Part shown: positions 17,822 to 26,548 of the stretch, in pieces
Layout of the letters: each line of letters begins with the position of its first letter
How positions within the stretch are numbered: the first letter of the stretch is position 1
NCBI GenBank assembly: GCA_016210745.1
Contig: JACQTO010000194.1
Span: 1 to 57,330, forward strand
DNA: 57,330 nucleotides
Source of the DNA: Betaproteobacteria bacterium
GTDB lineage: Bacteria; Pseudomonadota; Gammaproteobacteria; Burkholderiales; SG8-39
Direction: 5' to 3'
Made by a program: the position numbers and the translations under genes
Notes under the pieces: model-generated
The model's input: only the letters and a program-made list of their open reading frames with translations
Database searches by the model: none
Told to the model about the DNA's origin: nothing

Positions 17822-18793
17822 ATGAGAAAGATTGCGTTGAGCATTGCAGGTTTTACTTTACTTGCCCTTGCCGCTCCGATGAGTTACGCCCAGAGTTATC
17901 CCAGTCGGCCGATCCACATGGTCGTGCCGTTTCCCTCGGGTGGTGCGGCGAACGATATGCGGGCCCGCATCATCGCGGATAAGCTAAGCCAGAGCTTGGG
18001 GAAACAGGTCATCGTTGAAAATAGGCCCGGGGCAGATGGGGCCATTGGCACGGAGTTCGTTGCTAAAGCCGCGCCTGATGGCTACACCCTGCTGCTGACC
18101 GAAAAGGGATTGCTGATCGCCAATCCTGTTCTATTCAAGAAAATGCGCTACGACCCCGTGAACGATTTCGAGCACATAACCCTGTTGATCACGACGACGG
18201 TAGTCCTTGCGGCGAATCCGTCGTTGCCGGTCGGTTCCGTAAAGGAATTGATTGCACTGGCGAAAGCGAAACCAGGGCAGCTCAATTACGGCACAGGTAT
18301 CAGCTCGCATTACCTCATCATGGAAATGTTCAAGCTCAGGACAGGCGTCAACATGCTCTACGTTCCGTACAAAGGGTCCCCACCAGCCGTTATGGCGCTG
18401 ATGAGCGGAGAGACGCAGGTGATGTTCGGCACGCTTCAGTCCATGCTTTCCCAGATCAAGGGGAACAAGGTAAAAGCTCTTGCCATGGCCAGCAGCGTTC
18501 GTTCACCCGCGCTGCCGGAGGTGCCTACCATTTCGGAGGCGGGTCTTCCGGGGTTCGAAGCAAGCACATTCACCGGATTCGCCGCTCCTGCCGGAACGCC
18601 GAAAGAGATCGTGAGAAAACTCTATGGAGAAATTTCCAGGATTGCGCGCATGCCTGATGTAAGGGATCGGCTGGAGGCCGGCGGGGACGTCGTTGTCGCC
18701 AGCACGCCGGAGGAGTTCACCGATTTCATAAAGTCAGAGATTGTTCGCTACAGGACCGTGGTCAAGGACGCCGGCATCCGGCTTTTCGAATAA
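17822..18793 (+). CDS. Bug-family (TctC) periplasmic solute-binding protein
   Basis: A 323-residue exported protein with a signal peptide ending MSYAQS and the hallmarks of the family: SYPSRPIHMVVPFPSGGAAND, NRPGADGAIG, PDGYTLLL, YVPYKGSPPAVMALMSGE, and EVPTISEAGLPGF. Such proteins bind carboxylates and similar small molecules in the periplasm, either for a tripartite tricarboxylate transporter or for signalling. It follows the TPP enzyme by 60 bases and is probably in its operon. No TctA/TctB gene is near, so the membrane partner must be elsewhere or absent. A remnant of a second Bug gene overlaps its stop. Confidence 0.92.
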   Translation: MRKIALSIAGFTLLALAAPMSYAQSYPSRPIHMVVPFPSGGAANDMRARIIADKLSQSLGKQVIVENRPGADGAIGTEFVAKAAPDGYTLLLTEKGLLIANPVLFKKMRYDPVNDFEHITLLITTTVVLAANPSLPVGSVKELIALAKAKPGQLNYGTGISSHYLIMEMFKLRTGVNMLYVPYKGSPPAVMALMSGETQVMFGTLQSMLSQIKGNKVKALAMASSVRSPALPEVPTISEAGLPGFEASTFTGFAAPAGTPKEIVRKLYGEISRIARMPDVRDRLEAGGDVVVASTPEEFTDFIKSEIVRYRTVVKDAGIRLFE

Positions 18794-18954
18794 TGATCGG
18801 AAGACTTCAGTCACCGCAAGTCATCACGGAAAAACTGAATCCGCTCGGCCTCGATGCGGCCGGCATCACCCCAGAACGCTTTATGGAGATCATGAGGGCC
18901 GACGTCGCGAAGTCCGCGAAGTTCACCAAGGAGGCCAACATCCGATCCGAATGA
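18793..18954 (+). pseudogene. C-terminal remnant of a second Bug-family gene
   Basis: The 53-codon open frame begins with an ATG sharing its first base with the stop of the preceding gene. Its product (SPQVITEKLNPLGLDAAGIT, then PERFMEIMRADVAKSAKFTK and EANIRSE) matches the last helix and tail of Bug proteins, where a segment like VGSTPEEFAAFIRxExAKWGKVVKxAxIR is usual. No N-terminal or ligand-binding parts are present. It probably records loss of a tandem duplicate by deletion. The overlapping start means it could still be translated. Confidence 0.7.
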
Positions 18955-19073
18955 CGGATGGCGCGTCGTGGCGCTATGACCTATTGGCTCCGCGAGCAGG
19001 GCGATGCTCCTGTCGGCGTTAGGTCTCTTGAAGAAGGGGGGACAGACGATGCAAGAAATGACGGCTCCGCCAG

Positions 19074-19898
19074 TTAGCGGCGCACGCTGGACCGGGCTGG
19101 AGTCCTAGCGGGAAGTTCAGCGACCATCAAGGCGCCGATTAGGATTACGCTCCACGAGAGATGCAGCCAGATCAGAAAGATCGGAATGGCGGCAAAAGCG
19201 CCATAGATCACGGTATAGGTCGGGAGCTTAGCTACGTAGAGACCGAACAGCCGCTGCATCAAGGCAAAGCCAAGAGCAGCCAGCACCCCGCCACAAGCGG
19301 CATGCCATGGTACTACGCGGCGATTCGGCACCGCCCAGTAAAGCAGCGCAAATATCGCGGCCATGAAAGTGAATGTTACCGCCTTGAGTAGGTCGGCTTT
19401 GGCCCAGAACGGGTCGTCCACCAGTCCAAACGAGGCGCTGGCAACATAGGTCGTAACTGCCAGGCTGCCGCCGAAAAGCAGCGGTCCCAGCAGCAGCGCC
19501 AATACGTGCATTGCGATGCGGCGCAGCAGCGGGCGATTCTCGCGCACCTTCCAAATAGCGTTGAAGGTATGTTCTATGGTTAACATCTGCAGGAGTGCGG
19601 TAGCGGCCAGAGCGAGCCCGCCGATTAGGGTTAGGTGCTCGGTCTTGCGCGTGAACTCACCGACGTACCTGACGATGATGGCACCCGCTCGCTCGGGTAG
19701 CAGATGGGAAAGCAGGAAATGCTCCATGGCCTTGGACAGATCTTGGGCAAATGGCAGGCGGGCGATGATTGCGACTGCTATCGCGATCATCGGCACCAGG
19801 CTGAGCAGAGTGGAAAACGACAGGGCGGCGGCGGTTTGGGCACAACGTTCATCTACGAAGCGCCCAAAAACGCGGAAAGGGAGCATTAGCAGGCGCAT
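19074..19898 (-). CDS. YihY/BrkB (UPF0761) inner-membrane protein
   Basis: A 274-residue integral membrane protein with about six hydrophobic segments. The family start is MRLLMLPFRVFGRFVDERCAQTAAALSFSTLLSLVPM, which carries the conserved A-A-A-L-S-F-x-T-x-L-S-L-V-P motif. The end shows YGAFAAIPIFLIWLHLSWSVILIGA. It was once called ribonuclease BN, which is now considered wrong, so the function is unknown. The frame is open up to 20087, but the extra 63 residues have no family match and no clear ribosome site precedes either start. Confidence 0.87.
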   Translation of the reverse strand: MRLLMLPFRVFGRFVDERCAQTAAALSFSTLLSLVPMIAIAVAIIARLPFAQDLSKAMEHFLLSHLLPERAGAIIVRYVGEFTRKTEHLTLIGGLALAATALLQMLTIEHTFNAIWKVRENRPLLRRIAMHVLALLLGPLLFGGSLAVTTYVASASFGLVDDPFWAKADLLKAVTFTFMAAIFALLYWAVPNRRVVPWHAACGGVLAALGFALMQRLFGLYVAKLPTYTVIYGAFAAIPIFLIWLHLSWSVILIGALMVAELPARTPARSSVRR

Positions 19899-20118
19899 GG
19901 ATGCGAGCTGACTAGACTGGAAATAGAAACTGGAAGACCAAGACCCGAAGTATTTTTGACTTCGGTCCCGCGTCGTCTGGCTATCCCTTTCTACGGCGAG
20001 GGTGCGGTCGAGCAAGCCGATGTGGTCAAGGGCCCGCCAAAGCAGGCCATCCTGGCTGTCGACATACGCAAACGTTGTGGCGATCATAACCGATTATTGA
20101 GCACGCTCGCCGAACCAA

Positions 20119-20142
20119 GTCGTAAGCAATCGGTCTTACGAC
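20119..20142. promoter_or_regulatory. Inverted repeat GTCGTAAG-N8-CTTACGAC before msrA
   Basis: Eight-base perfect arms at 20119-20126 and 20135-20142 flank an 8-base spacer, ending 37 bases before the msrA ATG. A rival stem CGGTC/GACCG overlaps the right arm. It may be an operator or a leader hairpin that affects msrA. Confidence 0.45.
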
Positions 20143-20179
20143 CGATCAAGCTGATGACATCGTGAAGGAGGCAAAGGCT

Positions 20180-20791
20180 ATGTTCGCTCGACTTCTCATC
20201 CTGCCAATCTGGCTGGCCGCGCTCGCCGTGCCCTCTGTCTTTGCCCAAAGCCAGGCGTCCGGACTCGCCAAAGCCACCTTTGCCGCCGGCTGCTTTTGGT
20301 GTGCGGAGGAGGCGATGGATAAGGTTCCAGGTGTGATTTCATCGACTTCAGGCTACATGGGTGGAAGCAAGAAGAACCCGACCTACGAGGAAGTGTCATC
20401 GGGCGCCACCGGGCACACCGAGGTGGTTCAGGTTGTGTACGACCCGACGAAGGTGAGCTACGAGCGACTGCTCGAGCAATTCTGGATAAACCACGATCCC
20501 ACGGTGAAAGACCGGCAATTCTGCGACGTGGGCTCGCAATACCGGCCTTCGATCTTCTGGCATGACGAGGAGCAAAAGCGGCTCGCCGAGGCTTCCAAGG
20601 CGAAGTGGGGGAGGGAGAAGCCCTTCAAGCAGCCGATCGTGACGCCGATCGTCAAGGCAGCCGAGTTCTGGCCGGCCGAGGACTACCACCAGGACTACTA
20701 TCGGAAGAACCCGGTGCGATACAAGTTCTACGTTACCCGCTGTGGCCGGTACGCGCGGTTGGACGAGCTCTGGGGCAAGCTCAGACACTGA
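20180..20791 (+). CDS. msrA: Exported peptide methionine sulfoxide reductase A
   Basis: Repairs S-methionine sulfoxide in proteins. The 203-residue protein has a signal peptide (PIWLAALAVPSVFAQS), so it acts in the periplasm, unlike standard cytoplasmic MsrA. The active site is GCFWC with nucleophile Cys38, followed by the family segments GYMGGSKKNPTYEEVSSGATGHTE, FWINHDPT, DVGSQYRPSIF and AEDYHQDYYRKNP. The ATG at 20180 is used because GGAGG lies eight bases upstream. No MsrB is visible nearby. The next gene, a Tat-exported dioxygenase, is only 57 bases away and may be co-transcribed. Confidence 0.93.
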   Translation: MFARLLILPIWLAALAVPSVFAQSQASGLAKATFAAGCFWCAEEAMDKVPGVISSTSGYMGGSKKNPTYEEVSSGATGHTEVVQVVYDPTKVSYERLLEQFWINHDPTVKDRQFCDVGSQYRPSIFWHDEEQKRLAEASKAKWGREKPFKQPIVTPIVKAAEFWPAEDYHQDYYRKNPVRYKFYVTRCGRYARLDELWGKLRH

Positions 20792-20848
20792 GCGCGTCGC
20801 GGACCGAAGGCATACACGAAGCACATCTTCCGTGTGAAAGGATAAGCC

Positions 20849-21439
20849 ATGAACCGCATTGAGAGCCGGACCAGCCGGCGCAGATTCCTCACCACGGCGC
20901 TTGCGCTGCCGTTCGTCCCGATCGGCTCCGCCGCGGGTCAGGCGCTGCCACTGACGCCGGCCTGCGGTGAGAAGTCCGGGCGAACGCCGTCGCAGACTGC
21001 AGGACCTTTCTACACTCCTCGTTCGCCGGGGCGAAGCTCGCTCGTCGAGCCAGGCAGCAAGGCAGAGCGGCTTCTGATGAGCGGTGTCGTGCTCTCGCCG
21101 CAGTGCAAGCCCGTGGCGAATGCGCTGCTCGACTTCTGGCATTGCGACGAAACCGGCGAATACGACAATCGTGGCTTTCGTTATCGCGGGCACGTGTTCG
21201 CCGACGCGCAGGGCCGCTACAGCCTGGAGACCATCGTGCCGGGCGAATATCCTGGCCGTACGCGCCATATTCACGTCATAGTGCAGGCCCCCGGTGGGCG
21301 CGTTCTGACAACGCAGCTGTACTTTCCGGATGAGCCCAGCAACCGCTTCGATGGCATCTACCGCCGCGACCTGACGATGCAGGTTGCGCGCAAGGACGGG
21401 CGGCGTGCAGCGAAATTCGATTTCGTCGTGGCGCTTTAG
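20849..21439 (+). CDS. Tat-exported intradiol ring-cleavage dioxygenase-like protein
   Basis: A 196-residue protein of the protocatechuate/catechol dioxygenase fold. The N-terminus has a twin-arginine signal SRRRFL. The non-heme iron ligands are all in place: Tyr105 (ETGEYDNRGF), Tyr134 (PGEYPGR), and His140 and His142 (TRHIHV). Further family landmarks are TAGPFYTP and LLDFWHCD. Export of an intradiol dioxygenase is less usual than the cytoplasmic form and suggests action on periplasmic catechols or lignin-type fragments. The exact substrate is unknown. An AAAGGA ribosome site precedes the ATG. Confidence 0.88.
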   Translation: MNRIESRTSRRRFLTTALALPFVPIGSAAGQALPLTPACGEKSGRTPSQTAGPFYTPRSPGRSSLVEPGSKAERLLMSGVVLSPQCKPVANALLDFWHCDETGEYDNRGFRYRGHVFADAQGRYSLETIVPGEYPGRTRHIHVIVQAPGGRVLTTQLYFPDEPSNRFDGIYRRDLTMQVARKDGRRAAKFDFVVAL

Positions 21440-21609
21440 GCGCTCCAGGGGTCTTCATTATTCTGTCCACGCCGTACGAAGCGACATGATACGATTGAGC
21501 GCTCAGGGGGTAGTTGCTGTCGGATTTTTCCCGATCCGATGGGGAAGCGCATCAACCGTCCGTCAGCGCGACGATATAGGCACAAAGATTTAGTTCAAGG
21601 AGGCAGTTT

Positions 21610-23427
21610 ATGCAAGGCAAGGCGCTTGTGGTGGATCTGACCACCAAGAAGACTCAGGAGCAGGAGATTCCGCAGAAGTATTACGAGCAATATATCGGTG
21701 GGCGCGGGCTCGGTGGGCGGCTCCTTCACGACCTCGTGGATCCGAAGGTCGATCCGCTGTCGCCGGACAACGTGCTGATGTTCGTGGCCGGTCCGCTGAA
21801 TGCTACCCGGGCTTTCTACTCGTCGAAGTCGGTCATCGTCACCAAGTCGCCGCTGTCGGGGACTTGCCTTTACACGATTTCCAGCGGGCAGTTCTGCCAC
21901 AACCTCGCCAAGTGCGGTTATGACGTGCTGATCATCAAGGGCAGATCGGAAGGACCCGTCTATCTTGTAGTGCAGGACCGAAACGTCGAATTCAAGGATG
22001 CGGCCAAGATCTGGGGAATGAATACCGGCGATGCCGACTATTTCATCCAGCAGAAAGTGCCGGCCCACGCGTCCATTGCGCTGATCGGTCCCGCAGGCGA
22101 GAACCTGGTCAAGTACGCGTGCGTCGTGACCGAAGGCCGCCAGCGCAATGCCTTCGGGCGCGGCGGCGCGGGTGCTGTCATGGGCTCGAAGAATCTGAAG
22201 GCGGTTGCAGTGCACGGGACCGGGGAAGCTCCGATCGCCGATGCCGCTGCGCTGAAAGAGGCGCAGCGTTTCGTTACCAAGCGGCTTGCCGCTGCCCCGG
22301 ACTGGAAAATCGACCAGCGCAAGTATGGCACCAGGGGTGCTTTGGTCATGTTGGACACCGCCGGCATCCTGCCAACCCGCCAATGGCATACCGGCAAGTA
22401 CAAAGAAGTACAGATGTTCGCTCCGGAAAAAATCAGGAATGACTGGATCATCGACAACGAGAGCTGTGCGCCGTATTGCCCGAATCCGTGCTACCACTGG
22501 AGCACCGTCAAGGATGGCGAGTACGCGGGAGCCACTTCGTTCGGACCGGAATACGAAACGATCTACGCCTTCGGCTCCAACCTCGAGAACCCGCGCTTCG
22601 ATTCGATCATCGCCGCCGACGATTTCTGCGATCTGATGGGGGTGGACACGATGTCCGCCGGCATGACGATCGGCTGGGCTACCGAATCCTACGAGCGGGG
22701 TCTTCTGAGCAAAAAAGACACCGACGGCATCGACATGAAATACGGCAATCACCAGATGCTGCTCGAGCTCATACACAAGATAGCGTTTCGCCAGGGAATC
22801 GGGGACCTCCTCGCCGAGGGAAGCCAGCGGGCCGCAGCAAAGGTCGGTCAAGGCTCCGATGCTTGGGCGATGACGGCCAAAGGCATGGAGTTCGGCGGCT
22901 ATGAATGCCGGGGCTCCTGGGGGCAGGCGATCCAGTATGCGTTTTCGCACCGCGGTGGATGCCATCACGATCTGGGTTTGCCGGCGCGAATCGAGCTGGG
23001 TTCGGCCGAGGCTACCAAGATCGAGGGCCGGGGCGCCGTCGTGAAGGCCGCCGCCGGCCGGCGCATCATTTTCGATTGTTCGGTCATGTGCACGTTCCCC
23101 CTCGGCGTGATTGGAACGGAGTCCGCGTCAGGACTTCTTTCAGCGGTGACGGGGCAAAACCTCGACATGCCAAAGCTTGCCGAAATCGGCGAGCGCGTTT
23201 TGAATATGGAGAGGCTCTTCATTTCGAAGGCGGGTTTCGGCAGGGCGGAGGATCGCCTGCCGTCTCGGCTGCTCGACGAACCTCTACCGGATGGGCCCAA
23301 CCGCGGCAAGGTGGTGCCGATGGAGGCGCTCAAGGATGAGTTCTACGCGACCTGCGGTTGGGATCCGAAGACCGGAATTCCGAAGACCGAAACCCTGGAT
23401 CGTTTAGGGATCGAACTGCGCCCCTAG
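21610..23427 (+). CDS. Aldehyde:ferredoxin oxidoreductase family tungsto/molybdoenzyme
   Basis: A 605-residue enzyme that in this family oxidises aldehydes to acids and passes electrons from a W or Mo bis-pterin site through one [4Fe-4S] cluster. The N-terminal domain has YIGGRGLGGRLLHDLVDP, FVAGPLNATRAF and FGRGGAGAVMGSKNLKAVAV, and the middle has GVDTMSAGMTIGWATE. The cluster cysteines read C286-x3-C290-x3-C294, one residue longer than the common CxxCxxxC; the fourth is Cys490 or Cys494. A strong AAGGAGG precedes the ATG. The MoaD-like gene follows 12 bases after the stop. No ferredoxin or flavoprotein subunit is adjacent. The substrate is unknown. Confidence 0.93.
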   Translation: MQGKALVVDLTTKKTQEQEIPQKYYEQYIGGRGLGGRLLHDLVDPKVDPLSPDNVLMFVAGPLNATRAFYSSKSVIVTKSPLSGTCLYTISSGQFCHNLAKCGYDVLIIKGRSEGPVYLVVQDRNVEFKDAAKIWGMNTGDADYFIQQKVPAHASIALIGPAGENLVKYACVVTEGRQRNAFGRGGAGAVMGSKNLKAVAVHGTGEAPIADAAALKEAQRFVTKRLAAAPDWKIDQRKYGTRGALVMLDTAGILPTRQWHTGKYKEVQMFAPEKIRNDWIIDNESCAPYCPNPCYHWSTVKDGEYAGATSFGPEYETIYAFGSNLENPRFDSIIAADDFCDLMGVDTMSAGMTIGWATESYERGLLSKKDTDGIDMKYGNHQMLLELIHKIAFRQGIGDLLAEGSQRAAAKVGQGSDAWAMTAKGMEFGGYECRGSWGQAIQYAFSHRGGCHHDLGLPARIELGSAEATKIEGRGAVVKAAAGRRIIFDCSVMCTFPLGVIGTESASGLLSAVTGQNLDMPKLAEIGERVLNMERLFISKAGFGRAEDRLPSRLLDEPLPDGPNRGKVVPMEALKDEFYATCGWDPKTGIPKTETLDRLGIELRP

Positions 23428-23439
23428 GGCGACCGAAGC

Positions 23440-23703
23440 ATGAAGATCATTTTGCGGGGCACCCTGAGCGAGGGTGCCCCGCAGGAATTCCAGCTTGCGC
23501 TTGAAGGCGGCACGACTCGCGAGGGTCTGCTCGCCGCTTTGGCCGGTAAGGTCCCGGGGATCGCGCGCCACATGCAGGCGAGCGCGGAGACGGGTAAGCC
23601 GCTCGCGCTCATGATCGTCGCCGACGGAAACTGGGTTCATCCGGGCGATTCGATCCGTGCCGAGGCCGAGGTCGAAATCTGTCCGCCAATCACGGGGGGA
23701 TGA
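23440..23703 (+). CDS. MoaD/ThiS-like sulfur carrier
   Basis: An 87-residue ubiquitin-fold protein ending in the diagnostic Gly-Gly (CPPITGG), the tail that is adenylated and thiocarboxylated to donate sulfur. The body (MKIILRGTLSEGAPQEFQL, then GGTTREGLLAALAG, VADGNWVHPGDSIRAEAEVEI) fits the beta-grasp fold. Its place directly after the AOR gene is a known association (AOR operons often carry a MoaD-like partner) and suggests a role in making the W/Mo pterin dithiolene for this enzyme. It may also replace general MoaD. The ribosome site is weak. Confidence 0.85.
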   Translation: MKIILRGTLSEGAPQEFQLALEGGTTREGLLAALAGKVPGIARHMQASAETGKPLALMIVADGNWVHPGDSIRAEAEVEICPPITGG

Positions 23704-24597
23704 TTCCGGAGCGGCGGCTTCGCATTACTCCCTCTAGCTATCTCAAAAGCGTCCTGCTCACGGGCGGGATCCGTGCCGTTAGTCCGGTTGGGCATTGGCG
23801 CCTGTTCGCCATCGCTCCGGCGAGCGGCGTCTAAGAGCACTGTTCGACTCCATTGCTGGCAGTCCGCGCGTCCCCACCCGGGAACCTCTCGGGCACGCCA
23901 TCGCGGATCAGCAAAGCAACCCAATAACTCCAAATCGCTCGATCTTGTGAACTTGTGCACGCAATTCTGGCGATGACCTCTGGGAATGGGCAAACGCCCT
24001 ACTTCTGACAGAGCACCGTCGTCCGTACAGTTCGAGAGCCCTGATTGACGACCAAGAGGATGAGGAGTCATGAATATATTTCGCAGGAACGCACAAGCGA
24101 TGTCGCCCCGGCAGGGGTATCGATACGTTATTCGCGTCGGACCCGATCACCCCAATTTCCGCAGGTTGTGCATTGCGCTCAGGTTGCGCAAGCCTTTGCG
24201 GCGCGTTACCGGGTTTACCTCTCAGAGTGGAATATTGCGTACGCTGGTGCGTCCGGTTCGTTCGCTAGCGTGAGTCGGCACGGCCTGTGTCGAGGGCTTT
24301 GGCGGCACTGGTGTGATGGCTTTGCGGATCTTCCGTATGCGAGCGTTGCTGCATAGCCCGGGTCGGTTTGCGAGTGGTTTGACGGTTCGGGAATCGGAAG
24401 AATGTCACATTTCCGCGAAATAGGTATGCAAATGTCATAATGTGTGTATTATTACCGGTATCGAAGGAGGCGATATAGATAGATTCACTGCGGCATGACG
24501 CCGCACGCGGGCTTGGCCCGAAAAACAGGATGACGCAAGACTTCTACCTGACCGCGGTGGCGACGAACTGTATGTCCGCCGGTCGACAAGGGAGAAG
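23704..24597. other. 894-bp region without a confident gene
   Basis: No recognisable family is seen on either strand. One small frame at 24070-24273 (67 residues, very basic, MNIFRRNAQAMSPRQG) has a GAGGAG motif a few bases upstream and cannot be excluded. The stretch 24415-24475 is unusually AT-rich for the window (TATGCAAATGTCATAATGTG and following) and could hold the promoter of the kinase/regulator pair. Confidence 0.5.
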
Positions 24598-25803
24598 GTG
24601 AAGCATTCCCATTTCAATAGCACGGTTGAGTTGTCCCGGCATCAAGATATTTCGCGCAATGCGAATAAGCGGACAACCGAGTCCAGAGCGCGCGACCGTG
24701 TACTCACCATACTCGATAATGCAGCGGTGCTCGTCGCGATGGCAGACCGTTACGGCTCGTTGTTTTGCATCAACCCGTCCGGGCGGACTCTATTGGGGCT
24801 TGAGAGCGAGAGCGACATTTCAGGACTGGCGCTGATCGAGTGCATTGCGCCGAGCGCTCGTCCTCGCATTACCGATGAAGCGATTCCGAGCGCCAAACGC
24901 AGCGGCGCCTGGTCCGGAAATTCCGTGCTCCTGACGAGTGAAGGCTGCGAAATCGACGTTTCGCTGGTAATCACGGCACATTTTGCCGATGACGGACGGT
25001 TCGATGGACTTTCTTTGCTTGCATGCGACATGCGCTCTTGGACGAGCATCGAAGAAGCGCGTCGCATTACACGGAACGAACTGCTGCGCCTTTCTGCACA
25101 GCATCTGACTATCCAGGAAACTGAGCGGCGACGCATAGCCGCTGACCTGCATGACGGAATCGGACAATCATTGAGCTTGGTGAAACTATCGATCGACAAG
25201 GCGGCCGGGTTGCTGATGGCGGGTGAGCCGGAAAAAACGGCCGAGTGCTTGGATCGGCTGAAACTCAAAGTCGAGGACGTCGGCGAAGAGTTGCGCCAGA
25301 TCGCAATGAATCTGCGTCCGGCGACGCTGGATGCGCTCGGCATTATCGACACCTTGTCGTGGTACTTCCGTGAATTCGAGGCGGCCTGCCCGAATGTGGC
25401 GATCGAGCGTGAGGTCCGCGTCAGCGAAGCCGACGTACCGAAGTGTCTCAAGACGCCGATATTTCGTATCTTCCAGGAGGCGAGCGCCAATGCGATCAAG
25501 CACGCCGGCGCTAATCGGATCAAGGTGGCACTGACCAAGCGGCGCGGCATTCTTGAGTTGACCATCGAGGACAACGGGCGGGGATTCGAGTCGGCTGCGG
25601 CGGCCGCAAACGACGATTCGACCCTAGGTCTGGGGCTCCAGACCATGCGAGAACGCGCGGAACTCTGCTGCGGCATATTCGAGCTGAAAACCGCGCCGGG
25701 AAAAGGAACTCGGGTTCGCGTGAGATGGCCTCCCTTTCTGGAGAATCCGGGTCCTGACCGGACTGGGTCACCCAGCCGGTTAGTCCGGCCTATATCCGAG
25801 TAG
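24598..25803 (+). CDS. PAS-domain sensor histidine kinase, NarL/DegS type
   Basis: A 401-residue soluble two-component kinase. Residues about 35-155 form a PAS-like sensor (ILDNAAVLVAMADRYGSLFCINPSGRTLLG). A HisKA_3 domain follows with the phospho-accepting His185 in RRRIAADLHDGIGQSLSLVK. The ATPase domain is intact: N-box IFRIFQEASANAIKHAGA, DNGRGF and LGLGLQTMRERA. There are no membrane segments, so the signal is cytoplasmic. The GTG start has a poorly spaced AGGGAGAA; the frame is closed by a stop at 24496 and offers no better start. Its regulator lies 49 bases downstream. Confidence 0.9.
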   Translation: MKHSHFNSTVELSRHQDISRNANKRTTESRARDRVLTILDNAAVLVAMADRYGSLFCINPSGRTLLGLESESDISGLALIECIAPSARPRITDEAIPSAKRSGAWSGNSVLLTSEGCEIDVSLVITAHFADDGRFDGLSLLACDMRSWTSIEEARRITRNELLRLSAQHLTIQETERRRIAADLHDGIGQSLSLVKLSIDKAAGLLMAGEPEKTAECLDRLKLKVEDVGEELRQIAMNLRPATLDALGIIDTLSWYFREFEAACPNVAIEREVRVSEADVPKCLKTPIFRIFQEASANAIKHAGANRIKVALTKRRGILELTIEDNGRGFESAAAAANDDSTLGLGLQTMRERAELCCGIFELKTAPGKGTRVRVRWPPFLENPGPDRTGSPSRLVRPISE

Positions 25804-25852
25804 CACCCGAAGCACGAATTGTGGATTTCATCGTCAGGCCATTGGGAAAAAG

Positions 25853-26500
25853 ATGCTGCGTATTCTAATTGCTGAAGACCATACCCTGGTCAGGGCTGGG
25901 TTAGTGGCGTTGCTGCGTCAGAATCCGGAATTCGAGATCGTCGGCGAGTCCGACAACGGTCGCGATGCAATTCAGGCCGTGGGCGAACTGCGGCCGCATG
26001 TGGTCGTAATGGATCTGACCATGCCGGGTATGAACGGCATGGAAGCGATTTCGGATATCAAGCGGCGCTATCCCGATACGCGCGTTCTGGTGCTGACCTT
26101 GCACAAGACGGAGGAATTCGTTTTTGCAAGCTTGCGTGCGGGCGCGGACGGCTACCTGCTCAAGGAAGCGACGCATGATGAACTATGCGTGGCGATCCGC
26201 AGCGTTGCAAACGGCAAGACTTACCTCAGCCGAAGCATCGAAGCGAAGGTCGCCAACGCTAGCCAGGGCGGCGGCAAATCACCGGCGGTGAACAGCGTCT
26301 TGGATACGCTCACCCATCGCGAACGGGAGGTTCTCAAACTGGTGGCCGAGGGGTGCGCCAACAAGGAGATCGCCGAGTACCTGTTTCTGAGCGTGAAAAC
26401 CGTCGAGAAACACCGCGCCAAACTGATGATGAAGCTCGGCGTGCAGAAAGTCGCCGGGCTGACCGCCTACGCCATCGAGAAGGGACTGGTCGTCAGATAG
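25853..26500 (+). CDS. NarL/FixJ-family response regulator
   Basis: A 215-residue DNA-binding regulator. The receiver has the acidic pair in IAEDH, the phospho-accepting Asp54 in VVMDLTMPGMNGMEA, and Lys in the YLLKEA loop. The LuxR-type helix-turn-helix covers about residues 150-210 (LTHREREVLKLVAEGCANKE, then KTVEKHRAKLMMKLGV). It pairs with the soluble kinase just upstream. The target genes are not known; the AOR operon upstream and the convergent second kinase are the nearest candidates. Confidence 0.93.
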   Translation: MLRILIAEDHTLVRAGLVALLRQNPEFEIVGESDNGRDAIQAVGELRPHVVVMDLTMPGMNGMEAISDIKRRYPDTRVLVLTLHKTEEFVFASLRAGADGYLLKEATHDELCVAIRSVANGKTYLSRSIEAKVANASQGGGKSPAVNSVLDTLTHREREVLKLVAEGCANKEIAEYLFLSVKTVEKHRAKLMMKLGVQKVAGLTAYAIEKGLVVR

Positions 26501-26548
26501 TCGGGATTCGGGCGCCCGATTACAGGCGTCAAGAAACCTTTCTGTTCT

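Noticed and set aside
21595-22968. A 457-codon minus-strand frame opposite the first AOR
   Set aside because: Shadow of a strongly supported enzyme gene.
24070-24273. A 67-codon basic frame before the kinase pair
   Set aside because: It has a fair ribosome-like motif, but no conserved pattern and overlapping frames of equal quality, so it is mentioned only inside the gap entry.
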